A stretch of DNA of 64,000 nucleotides from Alphaproteobacteria bacterium (lineage in GTDB: Bacteria; Pseudomonadota; Alphaproteobacteria; UBA6615). Positions within the stretch are counted from its first letter, which is position 1; every line of letters starts with the position of its first letter. Where the stretch lies: NCBI GenBank assembly GCA_011087645.1, contig JAALLF010000010.1, positions 1 through 64,000 of the forward strand, given 5' to 3'. A program made the position numbers and the translations under genes. This document shows, in pieces, positions 27,073-35,776 of this stretch. The notes under the pieces were generated by a model that saw nothing but the letters and a program-made list of their open reading frames with translations, had not been told where the DNA came from and did not search any database.

Positions 27073-27092
27073 TTCGCGACCATATTTCGCGA
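27073..27092. promoter_or_regulatory. direct repeat of TTCGCGA between murQ and the sugar kinase
   Basis: TTCGCGA occurs at 27073-27079 and again at 27086-27092, 13 bases apart, in the divergent intergenic region. The core TCGCGA is palindromic. It could be a regulator site for the salvage genes; no regulator gene is nearby. Confidence 0.25.
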
Positions 27093-27151
27093 ACTGTCGG
27101 CGCGCCTGGTGGTATAGGGTGGGCCACAATCTTTGGTGTGGGTGTGGATAT

Positions 27152-28057
27152 ATGCCGGAACGGCTTTTTTGCGGTATCGATGGCGGCGGGAGCAAGACCC
27201 GAATCGCCCTGTGCGACGATCAAGGCCACCGGCTTGGCTTGACCGTGGCGGGTCCGACCAGCCTGACCCTGCGCGGTCCCGGAGCTTGGGATGTGATCGT
27301 CGAGGCGTTGCGCGGCCTGTGCGCCACCGTCGGCCGTGAGGCCGGCGATTTTAGCGAAGTGCATTTCGGGATCGGGCTGGCCGGCGTCAACAACACCGCG
27401 CAGCGGACCCTTTTCATCGAAGCCGCGCCGGCTGTCGCGGCGCTGCACGTGGCGACCGATGCCTATATCGCCGCCTTGGGGGCCCATCAAGGCGCGCCGG
27501 GCGCGATCGTCATCGTCGGCACGGGCTCGGTCGGCTATCGCATCGAGGCATCGGGCGCGTCGCGGTTGGTCGGTGGCTGGGGCTTTCCTATCGGCGACGA
27601 GGGCAGCGGCGCCTGGCTCGGCCGCGCGGCGTTGGCGCAGACGCTGCATGTGGTCGAAGACCGTTCCCCGGTACGCGCAAGCGAAATGCACCGGGCGCTG
27701 ATCGAGCGCTGCGGGCCATCGCGCGACGCCTTGATGGGGTGGGTGCGCGGCGCCAGTTCAACCGAATATGCCGCCTTGGCGCCGCTGGTGATCGAATGCG
27801 CCGGCCGTGACGACCCCGCCGCCCTGCCGTTGGCGACCGCCGCCGGTGTGGAAATCGACGCTCTTGCCCTGGCCTTGGACCCTGGCCGCTCGATACCGCT
27901 GTCGCTGGTCGGCGGGTTGGCGCAACCGCTCGCGCCCTATATGCCGGCGCCGTTGCGGGATTGGATTCAAGAACCCCATGATGAACCCATCGCCGGCGCT
28001 TTGATGTTGGCCCAGGGGTGGGCGCCCGACGAAAGCCTGGCCTGGAGAGGAGAATAG
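27152..28057 (+). CDS. BadF/BadG-type ATPase, probable N-acetylglucosamine or N-acetylmuramic acid kinase
   Basis: An ASKHA-fold kinase, 301 residues from the ATG at 27152. The N-terminal phosphate loop is FCGIDGGGSKTRIALCDD; the second is IVIVGTGSVGYRI; GWGFPIGDEGSGAWLGRAAL is a strong mark of GlcNAc-kinase-like BadF proteins. It most likely phosphorylates GlcNAc and/or MurNAc at O-6 in the cytoplasm, supplying MurQ and NagA. This is inferred from the neighbours. It ends 2 bases before nagA and diverges from murQ. Which sugar is preferred (NagK- or MurK-like) cannot be read from sequence. Confidence 0.85.
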   Translation: MPERLFCGIDGGGSKTRIALCDDQGHRLGLTVAGPTSLTLRGPGAWDVIVEALRGLCATVGREAGDFSEVHFGIGLAGVNNTAQRTLFIEAAPAVAALHVATDAYIAALGAHQGAPGAIVIVGTGSVGYRIEASGASRLVGGWGFPIGDEGSGAWLGRAALAQTLHVVEDRSPVRASEMHRALIERCGPSRDALMGWVRGASSTEYAALAPLVIECAGRDDPAALPLATAAGVEIDALALALDPGRSIPLSLVGGLAQPLAPYMPAPLRDWIQEPHDEPIAGALMLAQGWAPDESLAWRGE

Positions 28058-28059
28058 GC

Positions 28060-29154
28060 ATGGCGAGCTTGGGCGGGCGTATACTAACGCCGGAAGGCTG
28101 GACCTGCGGCCGGGTGGATTTCGGCGAGAAGATCACCGCTATTGTTGCGGGGGACGAAAACCCGGATGGACTGACGATCCTGCCGGGGTTTGTCGATTTG
28201 CACGTGCCGGGCGGTGGCGGCGGCGATGTGATGCAGGGCCTGGAGGCCATTCGGCGCTGCGCGGCCTTGCATGCGCGCCACGGCACCACCTCCTTGCTGG
28301 CGACGACAATAACCGCGCCGGCCGACGATATTGCAATCGCGGTCACCGCGATCACGCAAGTGGCTGGCGATCGCCGCCCGGATGAAGCGCGTATCCTCGG
28401 CGCGCATCTCGAAGGCCCCTATCTCAGCCCGGAGCGGCTCGGCGCCCAGCCGCCCTTCGCCCAGACGCCCGATTTGGAATTTGTCGGCGGGTTATGCGCC
28501 CGCGCGCCGGTGCGTCTGGTCACCTTGGCGCCGGAATGCGACGCCGGCCATGCCCTGATCAAGGATCTGGCGTCGCGCGATATCGCGGTTCAAATCGGCC
28601 ATAGCGCGGCGAGCTATGACGAGACGATGGACGCTTTGGCGGCCGGTGCGCGCGGATTTACCCATTTGTATAACGCCATGTCGCCGCTGCACCATCGCGC
28701 GCCGGGGGTCGTCGGCGCGGCGCTGGCCCATGGTGAATACGCGGCGTTGATCCCAGACCTGGTCCATGTCGCGCCCGGCGCCATTTTGGCCGCGCTGCGC
28801 GCCGTACCGCGGCTCTATTTCGTCACCGATGCGACCGCGGCGGCGGGCATGCCTGACGGCGACTATCCCTTGGGACGGCACACGGTGACCAAGCGCGGCG
28901 GCAGCGTCTATCTGGCCGACGATACCCTGGCGGGTAGCGCGCTGACCATGGACCAGGGCCTGCGCAATTTGGTGTCCATCGGGATTGACCTCGACGATGC
29001 GGCGCGGCGCCTCTCGACTTATCCGGCCGATTTCATTGGCGCCGGCGACCGGGGCCGGATCGCCGAGGGCGCGTTCGCGGATTTTACCGTGCTGGATGCG
29101 AACTTGCAGGTCGTCCAAACCGTCGTCGAAGGCGAGACGGTCTTCGCGGCCTAA
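28060..29154 (+). CDS. nagA: N-acetylglucosamine-6-phosphate deacetylase
   Basis: NagA hydrolyses GlcNAc-6-phosphate to GlcN-6-phosphate and acetate. The ATG at 28060 has GGAGAGGAGA upstream and gives 364 residues. It is an amidohydrolase barrel: ILPGFVDLHVPGGGGGDVMQ, metal-binding Glu in HLEGPYLSPERLGA, His in VQIGHSAASYDETMD and FTHLYNAMSPLHHRAPG, catalytic Asp in YFVTDATAAAGMPDGDY. The usual H-x-H after the first strand is here H-V-P, so the second metal site may be altered, as NagA enzymes vary here. The stop overlaps the convergent stop of the NamZ-like gene. Confidence 0.92.
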   Translation: MASLGGRILTPEGWTCGRVDFGEKITAIVAGDENPDGLTILPGFVDLHVPGGGGGDVMQGLEAIRRCAALHARHGTTSLLATTITAPADDIAIAVTAITQVAGDRRPDEARILGAHLEGPYLSPERLGAQPPFAQTPDLEFVGGLCARAPVRLVTLAPECDAGHALIKDLASRDIAVQIGHSAASYDETMDALAAGARGFTHLYNAMSPLHHRAPGVVGAALAHGEYAALIPDLVHVAPGAILAALRAVPRLYFVTDATAAAGMPDGDYPLGRHTVTKRGGSVYLADDTLAGSALTMDQGLRNLVSIGIDLDDAARRLSTYPADFIGAGDRGRIAEGAFADFTVLDANLQVVQTVVEGETVFAA

Positions 29155-30341
29155 CTGCGCCACTGGCTTAGAATATCATCGGCGTTTTCGCCGCGACCCA
29201 GCGCCAGGCGCAAACTGTCGCTGCCGAGCAAGGTGTCGATCACATAGCGGTCGCCCGGGGTCTCGGAACCCACAGCCATGACCGGCGCCGACCGCCAGGT
29301 GAATTGCGGGTGTGCGCCGGCGACCCAGGCGAGCAGCCGGATGCCGAGGCCGAACCCGTCGCAGGGCGCGGCAGTTGGCTCGAACCGGATGGCCGGCAAG
29401 ACCTGTCCCTCATAGTCGCCGCTGTTCGGCTGGATTTCGCATGGCGTGGCGGTAACTCCGGTCGGCCAGCTATTAGCCGCTTCCGCCGATGCCACCGCGT
29501 CGAGCCAGGGCGCGCCGATGCAGCGAAACGGCAGCGGCGTGCCGCGCCCCTCGCTGAGATTGGTTCCCTCGAACAAAACCAGGCCGGGATAGAGCTGAAC
29601 GGCGTCGGGCGATTGCAGCGATGGTGATGGAGGAACCCAGGGGTTCTGCGGGGAAACCGCGCTGCTTTGCGCCGAAATCACGGTCAACGCAGCCGAACTT
29701 GGATGGTGGTTGAGAGCGCCGGCGACCAGGGATCCCAGGGTCTCGCCGTGTACAAACGGCGTGTCGAAATAGGCCAGGAACGAGCGGAAATCTGGGTCGA
29801 GGCGGGGTCCGTCGGCCGTCGACCCCAACGGGTTGACCCGGTCGCAGATGATGGTTTCGACCCCGACCTCCAATGCGGCGTCGGCCGCCAGCGCCGCAGT
29901 GGCTGCGTAGGTGTAGCAGCGCACGCCGACATCGCGCAGATCGACGATAAGGGTATCGATCGCCGCCAGATGTTCCGGTGTCGGCGTGCGACGGGCGCCA
30001 TAGAGGCTGATCACGTTAAGCGCGCTGGCCCCATCGCGCTGATCGTCGACAGGCGCGCCGGCCGCGTGATCGGTGGCGGGCCCGTGTTCGGGGGCGAACA
30101 GACAGGTCAGGCCGGGGCCTGCGTTATGGGAAAGCGCATCGTTGAGGGCGGCCGCGGTTTGCCGTCCGTTGGCGGTATGGCAGGCGGTGTTGGTGAGCAG
30201 ACCGACCCGGCGCGCGCGTAGCGACTCCAGCCGATCGTCATCGGCCAGTAATATGTCGATGCCGGAAGCGGGGGCCGATGCCTTGGGAAGAGGTGTGCGA
30301 GTCACGCCGTCGAAACTATCGGCGCGCGCGCGAAGAGGCAA
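29151..30341 (-). CDS. namZ: exo-beta-N-acetylmuramidase NamZ-like (DUF1343/YbbC)
   Basis: The protein has 396 residues from the first start at 30341; a GTG at 30305 would give 384. The DUF1343 family includes NamZ, which releases MurNAc from the non-reducing end of muropeptide-derived glycans. Marks seen: GLLTNTACHTANGRQTAAAL, LFAPEHGPATDHAAGAPVDD, LIVDLRDVGVRCYTYAAT and VLFEGTNLSEGRGTPLPF. No clear signal peptide, so it may work in the cytoplasm or be exported by another route. It faces nagA with a 4-base overlap of stops. Together with the kinase, MurQ and NagA it makes a complete MurNAc/GlcNAc route. Confidence 0.88.
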   Translation of the reverse strand: MPLRARADSFDGVTRTPLPKASAPASGIDILLADDDRLESLRARRVGLLTNTACHTANGRQTAAALNDALSHNAGPGLTCLFAPEHGPATDHAAGAPVDDQRDGASALNVISLYGARRTPTPEHLAAIDTLIVDLRDVGVRCYTYAATAALAADAALEVGVETIICDRVNPLGSTADGPRLDPDFRSFLAYFDTPFVHGETLGSLVAGALNHHPSSAALTVISAQSSAVSPQNPWVPPSPSLQSPDAVQLYPGLVLFEGTNLSEGRGTPLPFRCIGAPWLDAVASAEAANSWPTGVTATPCEIQPNSGDYEGQVLPAIRFEPTAAPCDGFGLGIRLLAWVAGAHPQFTWRSAPVMAVGSETPGDRYVIDTLLGSDSLRLALGRGENADDILSQWRS

Positions 30342-30377
30342 TTACCGTGAGGGGAGGGTGGCGACGCTTTCGGCGCG

Positions 30378-30728
30378 TTAGGCGAAGGTCTCGACGAGGG
30401 GGCCGGAATCGCTGATCAGGGCACGGATATCGTCGGGCAGTTCTTTGGCCGGCAATTGTTGGCGCACGTCGCCGGTTTCGGGATCGAGAATTTCGACGAT
30501 CACTTCGTCGGCGTCCTCGTCGTAATTGAGACGTGCTTGAAAGGCGCGCGACGGCAATTCAACACGCTGCGCCTGGGTCCGTGTTTCCGCGCTTTCGTCC
30601 TGTTCAAGCTTTTCAACCCTTTCAACGGGCTGCTCGCTGTTGGGTTCGGGCAGGCGCACCGCAGGCGTTTCGTCTCCCCGAAGAGAGCCGGTCTGCCGTG
30701 AGCTACCAATCGCGTCGAGACTGGGCAT
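30378..30728 (-). CDS. FlaG-like protein
   Basis: A 116-residue protein from the ATG at 30728, which has GGAG 6 bases upstream. The first ~65 residues are charged and disordered-looking (Glu/Arg/Gln rich). Residues about 66-110 resemble the FlaG domain: RLNYDEDADEVIVEILDPE followed by TGDVRQQLPAKELPDDI, comparable with the IRQIP region of FlaG proteins. FlaG is linked to flagellar filament length in other bacteria. No other flagellar gene lies in the window, so the assignment rests on weak similarity. Confidence 0.55.
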   Translation of the reverse strand: MPSLDAIGSSRQTGSLRGDETPAVRLPEPNSEQPVERVEKLEQDESAETRTQAQRVELPSRAFQARLNYDEDADEVIVEILDPETGDVRQQLPAKELPDDIRALISDSGPLVETFA

Positions 30729-30740
30729 ACCATTCTCCAA

Positions 30741-30955
30741 GCAACGTTGAACCGATTAAGTACTATTACGTACTGAGCGAAATGACGGATCAGTCAAAAA
30801 CTAGACCTTCTGATACCGTCAATATAGATCACTATTACTAGAAATGTGTCGTAAGGAAAGAAGTATTAAATAAAAAATCATATAAATTAAGTACAATATA
30901 AATTTATTTAAATGATATTATTGTTTTAATAAAATATTCGGTATATTTGAGAGAC
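30741..30955. other. AT-rich intergenic stretch
   Basis: A 215-base spacer, strikingly AT-rich from about 30840 to 30950. AGTAC-TATTAC-GTACT (30757-30772) is a short inverted repeat near the FlaG-like start. No reading frame or RNA is supported. It may hold the promoter of the FlaG-like gene. Confidence 0.4.
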
Positions 30956-31234
30956 TCAATCGTGCCGGGCGACCAGCCCCAGGGACGGCCAGTTGGGCCG
31001 GGTTGCAATATCCTTGGCGCCGCAGCCGCTACACCGTAGCCGGGCGCCAATTTCCGGTACCGGAATGTGCGGGCCAAACTGGTCCATCAACATCTGCGCC
31101 GCCAGGACTGCGTGATGGGTGCAACGATTACACCAGCAGAACACATCGACTTGGTGGGAGACCAACTCGCTCACGGTGATGGCGGAGATTTTATCGTCGC
31201 GGCTGTTTTGCCACCGGCGTTTGAGGGCAGCCAT
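30956..31234 (-). CDS. small zinc-ribbon protein of unknown function
   Basis: About 92 residues from the ATG at 31234 (MAALKRRWQNSRDD); the open frame continues to 31306, but those residues look unrelated. It has two pairs of metal-ligand candidates: CWCNRCTHH (about residues 35-43) and CSGCGAKD (about 68-75), consistent with one zinc ribbon. The tail ATRPNWPSL is similar to what I remember of small uncharacterised alphaproteobacterial proteins. Function unknown; DNA or protein binding is possible. No ribosome site is evident. Confidence 0.55.
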   Translation of the reverse strand: MAALKRRWQNSRDDKISAITVSELVSHQVDVFCWCNRCTHHAVLAAQMLMDQFGPHIPVPEIGARLRCSGCGAKDIATRPNWPSLGLVARHD

Positions 31235-31351
31235 GGGAATTCTGAAATATGTGGAACTAAAAAGAACATAACAAGAACATTTAAGGCGGTCAATCGCGCC
31301 CGCCATGAGCCGCTGAAATGTAATTGCTAAATGAGGTGAGGCGGTGGTCTA

Positions 31352-31699
31352 TCAGCCGATCGAAATAAGGTGGGGTCGCCGTTCGATCGAATGTAAAATT
31401 TTGTCGAGACTGGAGTCTTGGCGCAGACGAACCGGCCCGCGCAGCAACCCGTAACGCCCGCCATTTCCGGGCAGCTTTTCGATCGAATAAAGCGGATGCT
31501 CGGCAGTATGGCGAAACACCGAAAATACCGCCCTGTCGCGGCCATGATCGATGGCATAGTCGCGCCACTCACCGGCGGCAACCCGGCGGCTATATTCGTT
31601 CAATAAAATACGGAGTTCGCTGCGGTCAAAGGATACGCGCTTGGTCGGTTTACCGACAATTTGCCGGTTACTGGCCTTTACCCTGTGAAATGAACTCAT
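31352..31699 (-). CDS. DUF2794 family protein
   Basis: 115 residues, matching the DUF2794 proteins common in Alphaproteobacteria and of unknown function. Typical stretches are FDRSELRILLNEYSRRVAAG, EWRDYAIDHGRDRAVFSVFR and YSIEKLPGNGGRYGLLRGP. The protein is soluble and basic at its N-terminus. It supports placement of the organism in Alphaproteobacteria. It is followed on minus by the zinc-ribbon gene, 117 bases on. Confidence 0.8.
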   Translation of the reverse strand: MSSFHRVKASNRQIVGKPTKRVSFDRSELRILLNEYSRRVAAGEWRDYAIDHGRDRAVFSVFRHTAEHPLYSIEKLPGNGGRYGLLRGPVRLRQDSSLDKILHSIERRPHLISIG

Positions 31700-31796
31700 C
31701 GGCGGTGCACCTGCTGACTTGGTTCTCTAGCACAAACGTTACAGGAAAAAGTTTTCCCTATTTTGGCCGATGTGTCCAGGGGCGGCGGTCGAGGTG

Positions 31797-32141
31797 CTAT
31801 TGGGTGCGGCGGCTGGCGGTTTCGTGTGGATTATCGTGGGTGTAGCAGGTCACATTGGCGATCGAACGATAACAGGCCAGGCTGGCCGCCGGATCGGGCG
31901 TATCGTTAATTGGTTGCTGGCACCAGCTCTCACCGGACAGGGAGTTGCCGATACTGCAATTCATACCGGTTGCGGCGGACATGGCGTGGTCGGAAATCGT
32001 CTTGCCGGTCTGCACCACCGATACAACGCTAGCGCCGCTAAGCGCCACGGATAGCGGGTCTGTGCAGGCGGTCAGGGCGCCGAGGGCCAGTAGAGCCGCA
32101 AGCGGTCGAAGGGCCTCTATGGGGAACGGTCGTTTTGGCAT
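31797..32141 (-). CDS. small predicted lipoprotein
   Basis: 114 residues. The N-terminus is a lipoprotein signal: basic MPKRPF, hydrophobic LRPLAALLALGALTAC, with the lipobox L-T-A-C ending at about Cys26. The mature part has further cysteines (MNCSIG, SWCQQP, ACYRS, VTCYTHD), so disulphides in the periplasm are likely. The region around VVQTGKTISDHAMSAATGMNC resembles small uncharacterised lipoproteins of related bacteria. Function unknown. It is a single gene, divergent from the YfgM-like gene. Confidence 0.65.
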   Translation of the reverse strand: MPKRPFPIEALRPLAALLALGALTACTDPLSVALSGASVVSVVQTGKTISDHAMSAATGMNCSIGNSLSGESWCQQPINDTPDPAASLACYRSIANVTCYTHDNPHETASRRTQ

Positions 32142-32305
32142 ACCTGCCAGTTCCTCTACATACGCTTTCAGTGCTAAATAGGGCCGAGGAGCCCGTCGAG
32201 ATCACTATTCGCTTATTTTGTTAAGATTCTGCTTTAATTGTGCCGCCGAACGACATAATCCATTCAAAAGCCAGTTAATTCTTGATTTAGAGACGCGAGC
32301 AGCGA

Positions 32306-32348
32306 TATAGCGCGCAAGGGCGTTGCGGCGCGGTTGTCGCGCGCTATA
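32306..32348. promoter_or_regulatory. 10-bp inverted repeat upstream of the YfgM-bamB-der genes
   Basis: TATAGCGCGC (32306-32315) and GCGCGCTATA (32339-32348) are perfect inverted arms with 23 bases between them, 41 bases before the GTG start at 32390. It could be a leader hairpin or an operator. Confidence 0.35.
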
Positions 32349-32389
32349 GTTCGGCGGTGTCGGCGGGAATTTAATAATGAGGTTAGCAC

Positions 32390-33034
32390 GTGTCGGATGA
32401 TCTGTTCCGCGAAGTCGACGAAGAAGTTCGTCAGGAACAATATATACAGCTCTGGAAGCGATACGGCGTCTACATTGTAGCGGTTGTACTGGTCATCGTT
32501 GTGGGTACCGTCGGATTTGTCGTTTGGCGCGATATGCAACAGAGCGCCCGCGATGCCAGCGGTGAGCAATTGTTGGCAGCGATCGATATTGACGAGGATC
32601 GGCCCGATGAGGCGCTCGACCAACTGGCCATTCTGGCGGAGGAGGGGCCGAAGGGGTATCGCCTGCTGGCCCGCTTGCGCGAAGGCGCCTTGCTGTCTCA
32701 AACCGGCGATACCCGCGGCGCCGTGGTGGTTTACGATAACGTTGCCGAGGATTCGGGCCAGGATCGGATCTATCGCGATTTAGCAAAAGTGTTGGCGGTC
32801 TCCCACGGCATGTCGGTTATGGATCGCGGCGAAGTCGAGGATCGTCTGTCATCGGTGTTGGATGAAGACAATCCCTGGCGCTATTCGGCGCGCGAACTTA
32901 TCGCGACAGCGGTGATGGTGTCAGGCGATAGGGCGGCGGCGGTCGAGGCGTTTCGGGCGTTGGCCGATGACGTGGAAGCGCCGGCCGGGTTTCGAGCCCG
33001 TGCCGCTGAAATGCTTGCGATATTGGCCCAATAG
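32390..33034 (+). CDS. YfgM-like membrane-anchored tetratricopeptide protein
   Basis: 214 residues, GTG start at 32390 with GAGG upstream. The charged N-terminus (SDDLFREVDEEVRQEQYIQL) and one membrane helix (about 28-48, YIVAVVLVIVVGTVGFVVW) match the YfgM/DUF2133 type; the periplasmic remainder is helical, as in TPR repeats. In E. coli YfgM is an accessory of the SecYEG/PpiD site in the inner membrane. Placement directly before bamB and der is the same as in many Proteobacteria. The gap to bamB is 29 bases. Confidence 0.82.
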   Translation: MSDDLFREVDEEVRQEQYIQLWKRYGVYIVAVVLVIVVGTVGFVVWRDMQQSARDASGEQLLAAIDIDEDRPDEALDQLAILAEEGPKGYRLLARLREGALLSQTGDTRGAVVVYDNVAEDSGQDRIYRDLAKVLAVSHGMSVMDRGEVEDRLSSVLDEDNPWRYSARELIATAVMVSGDRAAAVEAFRALADDVEAPAGFRARAAEMLAILAQ

Positions 33035-33063
33035 ATCGACGTGACGAAGGCGGTGGAGCGGTG

Positions 33064-34398
33064 ATGAACTGGCGCGATTTACGGGTATGGATGATTGCGG
33101 CCGCGGCGATCGCGTTGACCGGGTGCGATACGATCGACGATGTGCTGGGCAACCGCGAGGGGCCGAAGCTGCAGGGATCGCGGATTCCGATCTTGTTGGC
33201 AAACGATACGGCGCGGGCCGATCCGGGAATTTCCGATCTTGCGATCTTGTTGCCGCGCCCATTGGCTAATGCCTCCTGGCCGCAACAGGGCGGCTTCCCC
33301 AACCATGCCATGCACCATCTGGCATTGGGCGACCTACCCCAAGCGGTTTGGTCGGCTGACGCGGGGTCGGGGTCGGACAGCGACGCCCCCATCTTGTCGG
33401 GGCCGGTGACCAGCGGCGGCCTGGTCTATGCGATGGACGCCGACGCCGTCGTGTCGGCTTACAACGTCAGCGACGGCCGTGTGGTCTGGCGCGCCGACAT
33501 TGAACCGCCGGAAGAAGATGACGGCAATTGGGGCGGCGGTCTCGCCGTCGATGAGGGCTTGGTATTTGCCGCGACGGGGTTCGCTCAAGTGGTGGCTTTG
33601 ACCGCGGACGGCGGCCAGGAAGTGTGGCGCACCAATGTGTCGGGCCCCATGCGAGCCGCACCGACCGCGTTCAACGGCCGGGTTTTCGCGGTCACCAAGG
33701 ACAATCAGCTATTTGCGCTGAACGCGAAGGATGGCGAATCCTTGTGGTCACATACGGGTTTTGAGGAAACGGCGGGCCTCATCGGCAGCGCCAGCCCGGC
33801 CGTCGATGGCGATATCGTCGTGGTGCCCTATTCGTCAGGGGAAATCTTCGCGCTGCGGGTCGAAAATGGGCGCCAGCTCTGGGGTGAAAACCTGGCGGCG
33901 ATTCGGCGCGTCGATGCGGTCTCGGCGCTCGCCGACATCCGCGGCCGGCCGGTGATCGACCGCGACCGGGTCTTCGCGATTAGCCATTCCGGACGCATGG
34001 TCGCCATCGATCTGGCGAGCGGCCGACGTATCTGGGAGACGTCGTTGGGGGGGGTTAACCAACCCTGGGTCGGCGGTGATTTTATTTTCGTTTTGACCAC
34101 CGACGCAAACGTCGCCGCGATTACCGCGCGCGACGGCCGAATCCGGTGGTTGACGCCGATCGGTCTTTATGAGGAACCCGATAAGCGCCGAGGGCGCATA
34201 AACTGGTCGGGGCCGGTTCTGGCGGGTGATCGGTTGATTGTCTCCGGCAGCCATGGTCTGGCGGTGACCCTGTCGCCTTATACGGGTGACATCATTGGCG
34301 AGCAGGAGATGCCCGATGCGGTCTCGCTGCCGCCGGCCGTGGCGGACCAGACGCTCTACTTTTTGACCGACGAGGCGCGCCTGGTCGCCTACCGCTAA
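33064..34398 (+). CDS. bamB: outer-membrane assembly lipoprotein BamB
   Basis: BamB is a beta-propeller lipoprotein of the BAM complex that helps insert outer-membrane proteins. The ATG at 33064 (GGAG 5 bases upstream) is preferred over the GTG at 33061; it gives 444 residues. The signal ends in the lipobox AIALTGC (Cys at about 20). PQQ-like repeats follow: [58 protein letters not shown] and [19 protein letters not shown]. The protein is slightly longer than E. coli BamB because of an N-terminal linker. In one transcript with YfgM-like and der. Confidence 0.93.
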   Translation: MNWRDLRVWMIAAAAIALTGCDTIDDVLGNREGPKLQGSRIPILLANDTARADPGISDLAILLPRPLANASWPQQGGFPNHAMHHLALGDLPQAVWSADAGSGSDSDAPILSGPVTSGGLVYAMDADAVVSAYNVSDGRVVWRADIEPPEEDDGNWGGGLAVDEGLVFAATGFAQVVALTADGGQEVWRTNVSGPMRAAPTAFNGRVFAVTKDNQLFALNAKDGESLWSHTGFEETAGLIGSASPAVDGDIVVVPYSSGEIFALRVENGRQLWGENLAAIRRVDAVSALADIRGRPVIDRDRVFAISHSGRMVAIDLASGRRIWETSLGGVNQPWVGGDFIFVLTTDANVAAITARDGRIRWLTPIGLYEEPDKRRGRINWSGPVLAGDRLIVSGSHGLAVTLSPYTGDIIGEQEMPDAVSLPPAVADQTLYFLTDEARLVAYR

Positions 34399-34417
34399 CG
34401 CGGCGCCGGAATACCTT

Positions 34418-35776
34418 ATGCAGCCAACTATCGTCATCGCAGGGCGGCCGAATGTCGGCAAGTCCACCCTATTCAATCGCCTGGTCGGCCGGCGCGACGC
34501 GATCGTCAACGACCAGCCCGGGGTGACCCGCGACCGCCGCGAGGGCGATGCCAGCCTGGGCGATTTACGGTTTCGCGCTGTCGATACCGCGGGGCTCGAA
34601 GATGCGTTCGACGATAGTTTGCCAGCGCGCATGCGCCGGCAGACCGAAGTCGCCATCGGCGACGCCGACCTGGTGCTGTTGGTAATCGACGCGCGCGCTG
34701 GCGTGACGCCGGTCGACGAGCATTTCGCCAAATGGCTGCGTACCCTGTCGGTGCCGGTGCTGCTGCTCGCCAACAAATGCGAAGGCCGCGCGGCCGAGCC
34801 AGGAACTTATGAGGCCTACAGCCTGGGTCTGGGCGATCCGGTGCCGGTATCGGCCGAGCATGGCGGCGGCATGAACATGCTCTACGACGCCATCTCGGAA
34901 GTGTTGGCCGACCGCGGCGTGCCCGACGATCTCAGCGAAGCAGAAATCGAGCAGGGGCCGCTTAGGCTCGCCATCGTCGGGCGGCCCAATGTCGGCAAGT
35001 CCACCCTGGTGAACGCGCTGATCGGCGATGAGCGGTTGTTGACCGGCCCCGAGGCCGGCGTCACCCGCGATGCGATCACAGTTGAATGGGAATATCAGGG
35101 CCAACGCATCGCCCTGGTCGATACGGCCGGACTGCGGCGCAAGGCGCGCATCCATGAAAAACTCGAGCAACTCTCCGTTGGCGATGCCTTGAATGCCATT
35201 CAATATGCCGAAGTCGTTGCCCTGGTGCTCGACGGCGAGCAGATGCTCGAGCGTCAGGATTTGACCATCGGGCGCCATGTCATCGAAGAGGGCCGCGCCT
35301 TATTGCTGGTCATCAATAAGTGGGACATCGTCGCAGATAAACCGGCGGCCATGGCGGCCCTGCGCGACCGCTTGCAGACATCGCTGCCCCAGGTCGCCGG
35401 CGTGACGGTGGTGACGCTGTCGGCGCTGACCGGCAAAAATCTTGAAGCGCTGATGCCGGCGGTGCTCAAGGCCTACGAGGTCTGGAACCAGCGAGTGCCG
35501 ACCGCCGGGCTGAATAGCTGGCTGGCCGACGTCATCGAGCGCCATCCACCGCCGCTGGCCGCCAACAAGCGGCGTATCCGACTGCGCTATGTGACCCAGC
35601 CGAAGGCCCGACCACCGACTTTTGCCGTCTTCGGCAACCGGCCGGAGGATTTGCCGGACAGCTATGTGCGTTATCTGGAAAACTCGCTGCGCGACCGTTT
35701 CGATCTCGCCGGCACGCCGATCCGCATCAATATGCGCAAAGGCAAAAATCCGTACGGCGATAAAAAAACTAAGTGA
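34418..35776 (+). CDS. der: ribosome assembly GTPase Der (EngA)
   Basis: Der is a double-GTPase needed for 50S subunit maturation. The 452 residues hold two G domains: [20 protein letters not shown] with DTAGLED and NKCEG, then [20 protein letters not shown] with DTAGLRRKA and NKWDI. The C-terminal KH-like domain (about 360-445) includes [20 protein letters not shown]. It is 19 bases after bamB. The end overlaps the convergent SDR gene by 8 bases. Confidence 0.97.
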   Translation: MQPTIVIAGRPNVGKSTLFNRLVGRRDAIVNDQPGVTRDRREGDASLGDLRFRAVDTAGLEDAFDDSLPARMRRQTEVAIGDADLVLLVIDARAGVTPVDEHFAKWLRTLSVPVLLLANKCEGRAAEPGTYEAYSLGLGDPVPVSAEHGGGMNMLYDAISEVLADRGVPDDLSEAEIEQGPLRLAIVGRPNVGKSTLVNALIGDERLLTGPEAGVTRDAITVEWEYQGQRIALVDTAGLRRKARIHEKLEQLSVGDALNAIQYAEVVALVLDGEQMLERQDLTIGRHVIEEGRALLLVINKWDIVADKPAAMAALRDRLQTSLPQVAGVTVVTLSALTGKNLEALMPAVLKAYEVWNQRVPTAGLNSWLADVIERHPPPLAANKRRIRLRYVTQPKARPPTFAVFGNRPEDLPDSYVRYLENSLRDRFDLAGTPIRINMRKGKNPYGDKKTK

